NCBI RefSeq assembly: GCF_963576615.1
Contig: NC_088712.1
Location: 18,708,452-18,772,451, forward strand
DNA: 64,000 bases
From: Watersipora subatra
Lineage: Eukaryota; Bryozoa; Gymnolaemata; Cheilostomatida; Watersiporidae
Direction: 5' to 3'
Of this stretch, positions 46,762 through 58,097 are shown piece by piece. Every line of letters begins with the position of its first letter. Position 1 is the stretch's first letter. The translations under genes and the position numbers were made by a program. Under the pieces are notes generated by a model that saw only the letters and a program-made list of their open reading frames with translations, searched no databases and was not told the DNA's origin.

Positions 46762-47254
46762 TTTCATGTGTTAGAATGTTGCCCTCCTATACCCGGTGTT
46801 TATTGTTCATATTTCATAGCTGTTTATCACATGTTGTTAGTTCAATGTTTCTTTGTGTGGTTTCTGCAGTGATGTGATCAAGGTTTAACCTGATAAAACT
46901 TTTTGACTTCGCTATTTTTACACTTTTTCTGTCGCTGTTTTTTAGGTAACATAAGGTTTCTCAAAATATTATTTAGTTTTATAAAAAATTAAATTATTTG
47001 CATAGCAGAAAGTGATTATCCAAATAATGTTCACTTGTAACATAATTTATGTTGATCTTCATCTCATATACTGCACTGCTGACAAGCCTCCTTGGTAGCA
47101 TGTTGTGTAATTTCTTATAAACTATTTTACCTTATTACCTAGACACCTAAACTGTATCACTATTAACATTAAAATATATTAGCAAAATTATAAATACTTA
47201 TATATAAATAATAGTCCTAGTTCTATAACACCAGCAATGAGCTAATTACCCAAT

Positions 47255-47440
47255 TTGTGAAGTGGCAACACAGACAGTGGTTAGAGTGACAGACTGTAAA
47301 TTGAGGATTCAAGTTGAACTCTCTGAGTTGAGTCTATTTTTTGAATGTTCCATTCATGGCTTTGAGCGGACAGACTGATGGGCCTAGCTATTATTATGGT
47401 AAAACCTAAAACTTTACCTGAGCTTTTGGGCTTTGCTTTA
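47255..47440 (+). repeat. tRNA-derived SINE-like repeat
   Basis: agacagtggttagagtgaca resembles an A box, and gaggattcaagttgaactc about 35 bases on a B box. An AT-rich tail (atataaattta) follows. Confidence 0.45.
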
Positions 47441-48536
47441 TATAAATTTATTGTTCCTCAAAGCAGCTAAGTGGTAGAATATGTGGAATCAGTAACTCTT
47501 ACGTAAGTTCAACTTATTTAAGTAAAATTAATAACTGTCTGACATAGTCTTTAGTCACTTGTGATTATCATAAGTGGTAGCATCCTGTCACAATTGCTCA
47601 TTGGTGTAAGTTTAATCCAACTAAATGGCTTTAATCCTGGATAAGCAAATACTAGATCTGCAGCTTTTAATCCTGGTAGTTCAGGTGTGATAGTAGCTTA
47701 GTAATCGATTCATTGTTAATAAATCAATCTGGACTTGCATCATTCTAATGCTTGTTTATGCAAAATTGTGTGTGTCATGTTTTTATTTATTTTTGCTCAT
47801 TGTAGTGTAATTATAACACGATACTAGCATAATATTAGATGCACTGCTATTAAAACATGTTTTTCTTGCAATAGTTTGGTGCTCACCCATACCAACCTGT
47901 GCATCACTAGAAAGTGGTTGATCCCATGTTTTTTCAAGCAAATTATATTGATGTAGTCATGTCTGTTATTTTTTATTACTAGCATGGTTCAGTTCGTGTC
48001 TGTGTGAGTTATTCATGTCTAGTAATCAACTGCATGATCATTCTTAGATTTGAAAGGTTGATTGAGTGGCTCATATTGTATCACTTTTGGTCTTGAAAAC
48101 AATGTTAGATTGGATTCCTGTGTGGTGCGATCTTGTTTCTTAATGCTCTTAGCGTGGCTAAGATGCCAATGAGCGGAAATGATTGTTATTATAGTACAGA
48201 ATGGGTGAATGTCCAGGTAATAAAAGGTTTCTGCACAACAAGTTTATTTTCATTTAGATATAACAACAGTGAACATTCTAACTTTCAAGCTTGATATCAT
48301 GAGAGAAAGTTCAGTGCAGCTCAAATAAATTGAGAAAAAAATGAAATACATGTAACTGTAAAGGTGTTTAAATGGAAATGTGAACTGATTATCATGTAAT
48401 GGCTAAATATTGTCTGTTTTGCTATGATTACAATGACAAATTATTTGATACTGATACAATTAATTAGTACTGAAAAAAAATCAATTAAAAATTATGTATA
48501 GGCTTAATTAATTATAACAATTAGTGCATAGAAGTG

Positions 48537-48592
48537 TGTATGTGTGTGTGTGTGTGTGTGCGGGCGAGCTTGTGTGTGTGCGTTTATGTGTG
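48537..48592. repeat. (TG)n microsatellite
   Basis: gtgtgtgtgtgtg-type repeats with a few interruptions. Any ORF across it is an artefact of the repeat. Confidence 0.9.
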
Positions 48593-50877
48593 TTAAAGGG
48601 TTACTGTGGCAGCAAAACTTGTTTTTCAAAGTTTTGACTATGACGATACTGGTACCTCTTGATACAGGAGCAAATGTAAAAATAAGGTATCAAGTTGTCT
48701 CTGTCTTGTTCTTTGTCTTACTAAGAAAAGAGAGAGCGTAGAAATGATTCCTACGCGAGATTATACAAAATTTTACAAAAAAGTATTTAGCCTATAAGGA
48801 TTCTGTGATAAAACCCTAAGATGAACTAAAAATAGGAATATAACAACACATTGAAAATTCAAGCAGAACATTTTAAAATTAATTTTTTATAACTTGTTTT
48901 AAAACTCTGTTTTATATGCATCATTATTAACGTTACCATTTTGTGCTAATGTATTCATGATATAAATGTAAATATAACTTTATAGCTTTTGAGCCCTAAA
49001 GTGAAAGGGTTTATGAATCAGCAAAATGAACTAGTTACTTTTAGTAACTTATTTTGAGTCTTGGCATGCAGCTGTAACTGAGAATTCTAAATAATGTCAG
49101 CCAACTAATTACCAGATGCTAAAACTGCTAGGATAGCTGGTTCCAATTACTATAATAACTTCAATTTAAAGTCAAATGATGAACTGCACATTTTAAGTTG
49201 CTATTGATTTAAACGCTAGTATATACTATACTATTAAATTTATTCTACATGTATTTAAAATTCTGTATGGCCTCAAACTGCTAGTCCTTAATTTTCTGGC
49301 AGTGTGAAGCTTTCCTTTTATGTAAGTTAGTAAGTAAAAATTTGTGTGGTAGTATATTGAACATACACTATGATGACTGGAAATATTCACGGCAAACTAT
49401 TTAATATCGTGATAATCAAACCCCATAGAGAATTTGCTGATGCTAGGTTGATACAAATATAAATATTTCTGTTTTACAATGTATTACGTTGATAATAATA
49501 TCTTTTATTTCTGTTGGTAGTGTCATATAACTTGAAAATGAGAATAATTTCTACATTATTGTGTTTAATGGTAGGTTATGCATGTTTTAGCTCTCCTTTT
49601 ATGTAAGTTTGTAGGTAAAAAAGTGTGTGGTGGTATATTGAACATACACTATAATGACAGGAAGTACTCACTAGAAACTATTGAAATACATGAGAATCAA
49701 ACTCTATAGATGATCTGCCAATGCCTCGTTAGTATAAACATTATTAGTTCTGTTTTATAACATATTACGTTGCCCATTATCTTTTTATTCCTGTTGGTAA
49801 AGTGTTATATAACATGTTATTGGCAATAGTTTTTACAATAAAGTGTTTAATGGTGAATTATGCATGACAGTTCATAGCAGCTATTCAAGTGGTTGAGAAA
49901 AGTATCTTTGTTCTGGTTACATCTTCTTATGTTCAAAAATGTGTATACTATTATTTTGAACATACACTATAATGAGAGGAAATAATCACTGCAAACTATT
50001 GAAAATTCTGAGGATCAAACTCTACAAATGACCAGCTAATGCCTAATTAATATAAATATTATTAGTTCTATTTCATAACATATTACGGTGGCCATAATCA
50101 TATTTTCTTTGTTTGGTTACATCTTCCTATGTTCAAATCGATCCAAATTGTGACACACTCTTATACCACTTCAAGTCCAAAATATAAGTCGAGATTTTTT
50201 ATTTGATCTTTGAACTTTATGTAAGGTATTATAGTTTTGTACACTACAAGTTCTTTGTGATATATTAAATGTGGTTATTTTTTACTTAGGATAAGAGCTT
50301 TATAACAAAGGTGTATTTGACAGAACTCAGAGACACAATGAAAAAAGGCATCAGGGAATTGGACCTCAGACTTAGACTCTAAATTTTGCTCTAGAAAACT
50401 TTGGTTCTACATGCCCTCAGAGATTCTTATAATAGTTTTTGTGTTACATAAAAGTTTTAATAAATCGGAAATCTTCCGGGGAATCATTTGATATGTACAT
50501 GTATATTGTCCCACCTGAGTTGCACCAATAAGCAGTAAATACAGCAAACACCTAATTAATTCCATAAGGATGCGGTGTGTTAATACTTTTGATTTAGTAA
50601 TGACTTTAGCAAAACAAAATTGCTGTTTTGCTACTAGAACTTTCTTTAAGCAGCAAGATTGCTTAAATAATAAAATTTCTAGTTCGTCAACGATCAGTTT
50701 GACAATAAATTAAAATAAATGAGTGTAGAGATATTTGCAACAATTGGGAACACCATTAAGTGCAATTATACTAAGTTTGTTCAGTTTCCAAAGAAATATT
50801 TTTTAGGCTTTGAATAATTTTAATAAACTTTATATGCCAGATTTAGAGATTGAGATAAACTCTGTCTATCTTATAAA

Positions 50878-51033
50878 CTCTCTCTCTCTCTTTTTCTTTC
50901 TATCTCTGTCTCTTTCTTTCTCTCTTTCTCTCTCTCTCTCTTTCTCTCTCTTTTTCTTTTTGTCTCTGTCTCTGTCTCGGTCTCTGTCTCTGTCTCTGTC
51001 TCTGTCTCTGTCTCTGTCTCTGTTTCTGTCTTT
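50878..51033. repeat. (TC)n and TCTGTC minisatellite
   Basis: A pyrimidine-only strand of CTCTTT variants passes into about a dozen copies of tctgtc. It is absent from units A and B at the same place except for a short ctctgtctgttta core, so it expanded locally. Confidence 0.9.
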
Positions 51034-51059
51034 CTGCTTGTTCAAAGATTTGGCTGGAA

Positions 51060-51175
51060 CTTAAGAAAAAATATTTTGTATAGGATTGAAACTCATAACT
51101 TTCTGCATGGAAGACCAACATTCCAACTACAGTTTTAATTAAGTATGCACCAACCTTCCACCATAATTGTACATG
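51060..51175 (-). repeat. tRNA-derived SINE-like segment, unit C copy
   Basis: Aligned with the segments at 23.85 and 44.85 kb (ggaagaccaacattccaact). The box sequences are more decayed. Confidence 0.4.
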
Positions 51176-51922
51176 TATAGTAGTTATTACACTTAACTAT
51201 GCGTTAGGGCACATTACACTGTCAAGGCACTAATGAACATGACTCTCAGCAAGAGAGATTTTTGCAGTACTATTTTACCTGAGCAACTCCATGGTTTACG
51301 GGGCTACTACAAAGAATAAAACACTTTAAATTATTTACTCAGCCTTTTCTTTAGGACTTTTTAATTAGAAATGACCATTTAGAATATTGATGTGAAGCAC
51401 ATGAAAACAATACAATGTGAAACAGCTCAATACATGCCAACTGAGTGCAATTATGGCAGTTGCCGCAACATTTCAGCATTAACAGATTCTCAAGAAACAT
51501 TAAAAGCAATAAACAGATACATCATTTTAATGAAGTAAATGTCAAAACTTACAACATTAAATGAGTCAAAGTGTATTGATGACAAGAGCTCTTCTATTAA
51601 TGATGTAAATCCAAAACCAGTCAATCATTTGTTGTCATCTGAAACACTTGTTGATGGTATAAATATGCCAGTTCCGCAATGAGACTTCATAGCCTCAAAG
51701 TTTCAATACAAGTAAGGATAACATTTATCTGGTACATGCATGTAAGTCATTTTCATAACAAAATATTTAATATAATTATGTTTTATAAATTTAACTGTTT
51801 TATTTTTAGGGCTATTATTTTTACCAATGAGCTTGTTTTGCATCTTTCAATGGAAAACTGTTATCATGAGGCATTATTTATTTTTTAGATCAAGCGAATC
51901 GGAAGTCATTCCAGAAGAAGCA

Positions 51923-53020
51923 ATGAACATCAGAAGTGGAGTCTTTCTAGTTCTTGTTGGTATAACAGTAGTTTGTAAGTTTACAAAAAGTTAAAATGGG
52001 TGGCCTGAGTGTATTTTCTCTGTTATGGTTGTTTTTCCTGAAATATAGAATCAATCACAATTTTGAGGAAGACAAACATTTTTTTTTCAGAAATTTTATC
52101 GGCCTAATATATGTGTATATAGGATGTATTATTAATCAACTGAATCAGATTCAAATTTGTTTTTTGTGACTTTTTACTGGATATCAACTATTGAAGCTGA
52201 GAAAATATTTCATTTTAAAAAGTATTTAGCTTATTCTAAGAATATAGACATAGCGCAACTGAATATTAGATGATTAACTCAACAGCTAGCAAACTTTGAG
52301 CAATTCATAAGGCATGCTGTTTAACCCTACAGCTTTTAAAACCAAATAAAATAATTTCAACAATAAACTATCAGATTCAGAGCAATTGCACATTGTGGCT
52401 TAAAACTTTATTGCATTGAATAATGAATTTCAGCTTAAGTTTCTGTCCATTTGTAGTAACAACAAATTATAGTTGTACTTATAGTTGTACTTAGTATAGA
52501 GAAGTCATAAACTTAACTACTGGCTTAGCAATCAAGTAAACTTTTGTAACATAAAGTGATTTAAGATCTAGAAAAAACCAAAGATATTTGTGTTTCGCTT
52601 TTGTGATTGTTTTTGTAAATAATTTTAAGAATTCTTACTGCTAAGCGTGTAAACATATTTGAAGGTTTTGAAACAACCCAAGCAAGACATCCTCGACCAG
52701 CTCATGATAAACATTGCTCTCAAACCTGTGTTAACACTTTTGATTGTGGAGGAGGAACTTGTAAAGGCAGACACTGTCTCTGCCACGGATGTGAGCCCTG
52801 TGTCGAAGATGATTGCTTTACTTCTTGTGTAAAAAAACAATTCCGTACTGGAATTTGCTTAACAGATGACACATTATGTCATTGTGCAATTCCTGGTGGC
52901 CCACCGTGTCGTTGTTTTGGCTCGCTGTGTAACTCTAAATGCAAACTGATAGAAGGATGTGAACAAGGAGGAAGCTGCGTTGAAATATCTGGTGTAGTCG
53001 AGTGTCGGTGTAGATGCTAA
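51923..53020 (+). CDS. secreted cysteine-rich protein, intact two-exon gene
   Basis: Exon 1 is 51,923-51,974 (ATG, MNIRSGVFLVLVGITVV, donor T|GTAAGT). Exon 2 is 52,665-53,020 (acceptor atttgaag|). They splice in phase 1, making a TGT Cys codon across the junction, for a 135-residue product ending in TAA. Residues 1 to about 24 form a signal peptide. The mature part holds 22 cysteines, several as C-x-C (CLC, CHC, CRC, and CRCRC at the end), with …FDCGGGTCKGRHC… and …GCEPCVEDDCFTSC…. I do not recognise the family: a disulfide-rich extracellular defence or structural peptide, or a metal-binding protein, would both fit. The even cysteine count and signal peptide favour disulfides. The unit A paralogue is frameshifted. 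A hairpin and an AATAAA lie in the 3' UTR. Confidence 0.75.
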
Positions 53021-53050
53021 AAGCATTTGATGAGATTAATTTTGTAAACT

Positions 53051-53103
53051 CATGCTGTTAGTGACAGCATGGGTTGACAAATTTATTTGTCAACCCATGC
53101 TGA
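53051..53103 (+). other. strong nested hairpin in the 3' UTR of the cysteine-rich gene
   Basis: cagcatgggttgacaaat is followed after 2 bases by its exact reverse complement (53,065-53,082 and 53,085-53,102). A smaller alternative stem catgctgt/acagcatg shares its left part. It lies between the stop codon and the poly(A) signal, so it would be transcribed. It was not seen in the unit A paralogue. Confidence 0.7.
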
Positions 53104-53158
53104 CATGGGTCGACACCCTGTATTTACCAAATGTATGAGTATTATACCTGTCTGAGAT

Positions 53159-53164
53159 AATAAA
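53159..53164 (+). promoter_or_regulatory. polyadenylation signal AATAAA
   Basis: About 140 bases after the stop of the intact cysteine-rich gene. Confidence 0.55.
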
Positions 53165-53200
53165 AATATAACAACTGTTTGATGCCTTGTGTTTTTATTG

Positions 53201-54295
53201 CCATACACTACAATTTAAAAAATAAATTGCTGTATATGGTTGGGCTAGTATCTGGGTTAGACACATGGACGGCAACAAACGGATAAGTTTTTTGTCAGTT
53301 AACTTGATTTATTTATTGAATTTCCTTGATTGTGACCTGTATACAGCAAACCATGCGCATGAACACAAATATAACGTGCACAAACATAAAAAAATATATA
53401 CAAGGTGAAAAGTAATGCATATTCATTAATTAAGTGTATAATTAATAATGTAATTAATATATGCATTAATGGAATTGAACATGTGGTATTAACACTTACA
53501 ATAGTAAGGAGATATCCTTCAAACAATAGTAAGACTTTCACAGTTTAAGTAGTTGAGATATATTAAAGACTAGCTGTTGTGAATCATATGGCCAGTAAAA
53601 ATAGCATTTATAAGTTTGGATGTTCCTTATGATGAGAAGTTGAAAAACTGGCATACTTTAAAGTAATCCTTTGAGGTGGCCTCGCAAAGCAACTAGTGAC
53701 CAGTGTTGGAAGCTAAATTGTTTGTATAAGCTAAAGTCATAGACTACAGTATCTCAATGCTGTTAACGAAAAGCTAAGCTTGTTAGTTTAATGACACACA
53801 TTGACACTGCTTGTAATAAATCTGAAACACAAGAGGGGTGGGGTTGGCGGAATTTAGAAAAACTTTTGAAAATATTTGATTGAAAATATGAAATGATTAT
53901 CAGCACCTAACTTAAAATAGCTATGGGACAATTGCATTCATGTCCAATTCAACACAATTTGAAATCTGGAAAAAACAGCCTGTTGTTGAGATGGATCAAA
54001 GATATACGATTGACAATAGAAGATGAGAGTGCAAATAAGAGAACACAATTAGAATGATAAGGCTGCCAACTTATGTAGTTTTTTATTAAAACTCGTAAGG
54101 ATGCACCACTAATACTTGATTGTGAATGTGCTCCTAACTACTGAGAAAACTCCTCCACTCAGACTAACAGAGTTAGTCTTTGAACGCTTCAAAAAATAAA
54201 CAATTAACAATTCTAAAAATCTTAGGCACCTGTGTTACAATGGACTTGGTCCTCAACCTTGAAGTTTGTATACCATAAAGCTACCCTGCGCACAC
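53201..54295. other. AT-rich, nothing recognised
   Basis: This stretch contains one weak head of the actagctgt repeat at 53,568 and no supported coding sequence. Confidence 0.5.
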
Positions 54296-54303
54296 AACCA
54301 TTT

Positions 54304-54798
54304 TTACCTCAAAAAATTTCTTGTCTTTAGGCTATGAAGTACTTGCCCCGCAAGGTGTGTACTTGCACCGCACTGACAACTGCAACAACATTGCCTAGTT
54401 TGAGGTTTTGTGATGAGGTGTGCCCCATACCTTGTCTTGCCATTGTAGAGGCATATCGTTGTTGTGCATCGATTCCAGAATTCATTAGAGATTCTGTCCA
54501 GTAGACATAGCCAGAACTTTGCACTGCTCGTTTGGCAACAGCCACCTGAATTGGTTATAAAGGGTCTCCCAATGAGTTGGACATTTTGGGTCATTATATT
54601 TATTATGGCAACTAAAAAGGGCAGAGTTCCAAGGGGCCATTTGTTCAGTATGTTGGCAACATCTAAACATAGAGTTAACAACTCTGTAGGACTCAGTCTG
54701 CGATCATTGATCGCAAACCGAGTAATCAGTTTAGCAGCCTTGATTAGTGATTCAACTGCACCCTGAGGCCAGGAGTTGTTGGCCGGGCTAAATTCCAT
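54304..54798 (-). pseudogene. BEL/Pao integrase C-terminal region
   Basis: The frame begins MEFSPANNSWPQGAVESLIK, a conserved stretch around the catalytic Glu of BEL/Pao integrases (GAVE). It goes on to …LLTLCLDVANILNKWPLGTL… and then shifts frame (…SSGYVYWTESLMNSGIDAQQ… lies in another frame). Confidence 0.75.
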
Positions 54799-54850
54799 GT
54801 AGTACCATTGTTCGCACTCAACTTGTAAACACTTTTTTACTCAGGTCCTT

Positions 54851-55339
54851 TTACACCGTGACTAGCTCTTTGTCTACTTTAACAAGCTGTGAGCCTGGAT
54901 CAGAAATGATCCTTTCTGGCCATAGCGGATGTTGGTCAAATTTTGAAGTGCCATGAAAAAAGGACTCTGTGTTATAGGCAAATGAGTAAAGAGTAAAAGT
55001 AAAGTAGTAAACCATACCCCTTTCAGACATTCGCCTTTGCACCTCTCCACATACGATATATGGACCAAACATATCAATCATTGTCTGATTGAATGGTGGA
55101 CCTAGGGTCAGTCTTCCAGTTGGCAGTGTAGCCATTCTCTGGGAAAGAAGTTTGGGCTTGCTGACTCTACACACCTGGAGAAACTCAACAACTGGACGGG
55201 ATTTTTTTGATCCTTTGGTTATCCAATACTCAAACTGAAAACGAGCTAAAGTTGCATCTCTTCCTCTGGGGCCATTGACTAGATGGACCTCTTTCATGAG
55301 TAACATTGATGTGATGCAAGCAGGTAAAAGTATCTGCAA
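54851..55339 (-). pseudogene. BEL/Pao integrase core
   Basis: …HLVNGPRGRDATLARFQFEY…, a degraded zinc-binding part, TMIDMFGPYIVCGEV (catalytic Asp) and ERIISDPGSQLVKVDKEL (second catalytic Asp). The segment between them is scrambled by a frame change. Confidence 0.75.
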
Positions 55340-56960
55340 GTTCTGTGAGCATGGAGTAATTGGATTACTGTGGGCCAGCCGCTTTCCTACACACCAAATA
55401 CCTTCTCTATCCTGAATGAAAGTTTTGAAAATATACCTTTTTTGTCAGTGATATTTTGATGATAGAATTCTGAGCTGCCCTGATGAGGTGTGCCTTGGCA
55501 TAGTGAAGAAGTTGAGGTGTTAGATTCTGCCAACCTAAACAAACGATTTCTGAGTATACTGAAAACCCTGGCATAAATCCAAATGGTGTGTTGAGCAGAC
55601 TTGAAATTAGAATGGTCAATGTAGTAAGTTTCCTCATCTTATTTAGTGATTGTGGCAGAGCAGCTCACCTCCTTGACACATTGGGTGTGTGACTTTATAT
55701 TACATTCAGTGACACACTTGTACAGGAATGCATTTCCAGACCACCACTCAGAATTAGGACAAAGCTCAAAAGGCTGCTTTCTTTTGGTGAGCCTATTCTT
55801 TGAACCCTTGACCCAGTATCAGTCATCGAGAGCGCCGTATGTTTGAATTTTGGCTATTCTAACTTATTTAAAGATTTGAAATCAAAATAAAGTTTTATTG
55901 ATGGAGCACGGAATAGTCTCTAAGTCCACTAACTAATACACTTTCTGGAAGTTGAAGGAACACTCAGATTCTATGACCTATCTTTTGCATTTTGGTAATA
56001 CGGCCTCACAGAACTCCAGTTGAGAGCTGGTTAGCTTTTTGAGGGTAGCGATTCTATACTTGGCCATTATGAATCTGCAGCAATACTGACTTTTACTGAG
56101 CCTCCACTTGATGTAAGCTCCAACCCCATAAGCTTGGGTGATTGCATCAAATAGAATTATCAGATCGAGGTCTCCTTTAGCATTGGGTGGAACAAGGCTT
56201 CTATCAAAATCTCACTGCGTGACCTCGAATGGCTCAGAGAAGCAACATGCCCAGCGTTGTGTCACATAATCCATTAAAGGAGTATCTCAACCTAAATTCA
56301 GAATCCAAGTTTATCGACGAAGAATCTTTGCTGAAAGTGTGAATGCACAGTAGATGCATAAAAGATCATACAGCTTCATAATCTGCACCAAGATCATATG
56401 AAAAAGTAGAGCACAAGGCAGACCAGATAGTACTAGACCAGAGGTCAAATCAGGCTCAGTGTAAATCTATTCTCGTTGACAGAAAAGTACACCCTGACCA
56501 CTGTGACCATTTTATCTGGCAATGGTTTCCAATGAATGCCTAGTTATTGTATCATGTAGTTAGTATCTATTGATGAAGATGACTCATGGGGTAAAGAGAT
56601 ACTATGTTCATACCCTTCACTGAAAAGCCAGTGCTTGAAAGAGAAGCCTGCAAAGCTACGTATAAAGGTTGTGTCCCTAGCCAAGTCAATGGATTCTTCC
56701 TTTGAGACAACAGAGTAAACAATATTATCAAAATAGGTGGATTGTTTCAGCAGATTGGATACTTCAGAGTGTTGACTTACCATTTTCACTGTTTTGTAGA
56801 TTTCCTCAACACTGATTGCAGCAGCTGGTCAATCTCCCCATATTTACTCTGGTGATAATATAAATATTTGGTTACCGATCTTTCAGGTTTTGCCAAAAAA
56901 CAACGATGACAGTGTTGCTCAGCCTGCCTGATATTTATATATTTGTACAACTTTCGAATA

Positions 56961-57737
56961 TCTGCTACAATAAAAACCAGTCACGGTCTCCAATGCAGGA
57001 GAATAACCAGGAGGTTATTTATATAGTAGAGATGCCTCGATTCTAATTTCACCAGCCGATTCAGATACCGATTCAGATCTTTTGCTTTGCATAGATAATT
57101 GTTATTTTTATTATGCAAATATAATGCAAAGATAAAATATCAATATTGATGTATTATTTGTGTGTATTTATGAAAAAATGATATACATGTATATATATTC
57201 ACATACTGCCATACCGTGCATCTAGTAACAGAACAGTCCATGTTTCTTGAAGTCTGTTATTAATAATGGTAATTATTGTTAGTGGTACAGCTTTATCTGT
57301 GATAATTAAGCCTTTCTTCTACTGCTGAACAAGCTGCTGCGCCTGTACATGTTTAGAGCAATTAAATGTTTTGTTTAAGTACCGTTAGTGATTCAATTAT
57401 CTCAGTGAGACGTCTTTGTCTCCTAACACTATCGATATAGCCAGTCGTACTGAAGAAGGACTCACTTGCAACAGATGATGGGATACAGGCTAAATACTGA
57501 CAAGTCACTGAGGTTATTTTATAAGGTACGAACGATACAACATATCGTCAAGATCAAGAGAGAGATAGATAACTTTACGCATCGACTGCTCAAATTACTT
57601 TCGTAACTCTAGTAAATAGAAACATTACACCGCATTCTTGTTTCGCATCATTGTTCTTTTGTTCGTGATTGGCTGCAAATAATCATATCGCTGTAATTGG
57701 GAAATACCTCTTTTTGTGATTACGTCCTGCGATTACT
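56961..57737. other. AT-rich, nothing recognised
   Basis: No ORF with coding character and no repeat match was found between the BEL/Pao fragment and the minisatellite. Confidence 0.5.
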
Positions 57738-58095
57738 TTAGTCTAAGCTTAGACTAAAGCTTAGACTAAAGCTTAGACTAAAGCTTAGACTAAAGCTTAG
57801 ACTAAATCTTAGACTAAAGCTTAGACTAAAGCTTAGACTAAAGCTTAGACTAAAGCTTAGACTAAAGCTTAGACTAAAGCTTAGACTAAAGCTTAGACTA
57901 AAGCTTAGACTAAAGCTTAGACTAAAGCTTAGACTAAAGCTTAGACTAAAGCTTAGACTAAAGCTTAGACTAAAGCTTAGACTAAAGCTTAGACTAAAGC
58001 ATAGACTAAAGCTTAGACTAAAGCTTGGACTAAAGCTTGGACTAAAGCTTAGACTAAAGCTTAGACTTAGACTGAAGCTTAGACTTAGACTTAGC
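57738..58095. repeat. 12-bp minisatellite, about 28 copies of agactaaagctt
   Basis: This is a very regular tandem array. A few units carry single changes (aaatctt, aaagcat, ggactaaa), and nearly every unit contains a HindIII site AAGCTT. The first unit is head-to-head with the array (tttagtctaag / cttagactaaa, a 22-bp palindrome at 57,738-57,759). Its right end abuts the integrase end of the GC-rich gypsy element, and the integrase frame reads through it as an FSLS repeat without a stop. Confidence 0.95.
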
Positions 58096-58097
58096 TT

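Larger units (their letters stand above)
43080..46960. repeat. segmental duplication unit B
   Basis: 43,140-45,330 aligns with unit A from 22,240 and with unit C up to about 51,620 (gttcagacagtttcagattg, the SINE-like segment, ccaactaggtgcaagtatggc / ccaactgagtgcaattatggc). From about 45,590 onward it aligns instead with the lectin-like gene region 39,470-40,330. The unit therefore joins a piece of the cysteine-rich locus to a piece of the lectin locus, and no copy of the cysteine-rich exons was found between them. Confidence 0.7.
47553..53200. repeat. segmental duplication unit C
   Basis: The longest unit, collinear with unit A over its length. It contains an extra tandem expansion: a segment of roughly 300 bases (…gaacatacactataatgac… to the acatattacgttg region) occurs three times, at about 49,310, 49,585 and 49,935. 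Units A and B have it once. It carries the intact cysteine-rich gene at its right end. Confidence 0.75.
54300..56960 (-). mobile_element. decayed BEL/Pao LTR retrotransposon, RT to integrase
   Basis: Reading down the minus strand: an RT piece (…RKLYKYINIRQAEQHCHRCF… near 56,900), a palm remnant STYFDNIVYSVVSKEESIDL (56,544-56,789; the expected YVDD-type box has become YFDN), and RNase H remnants (…DAITQAYGVGAYIKW…, MAKYRIATLKKLTSSQLE, about 56,000-56,180). Integrase follows (…VNGPRGRDATLARFQFEYWI…, …NQTMIDMFGPYIV…, WPERIISDPGSQL; 54,851-55,339), then its C-terminal part (MEFSPANNSWPQGAVESLIK…; 54,304-54,798). These signatures are BEL/Pao-specific. Many stops and frameshifts are present and no LTRs were found, so this is an old fragment. 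Confidence 0.8.

Noticed and set aside
50810..51121. Ser/Leu-repeat and Arg/Gln-repeat ORFs on opposite strands
   Set aside because: They are produced by the TC/TCTGTC simple repeat.
57738..58095. Regular array as a CRISPR or as a genuine FSLS-repeat protein
   Set aside because: There are no spacers between units, it is not a prokaryotic genome, and the frame is only the tail of a broken integrase.
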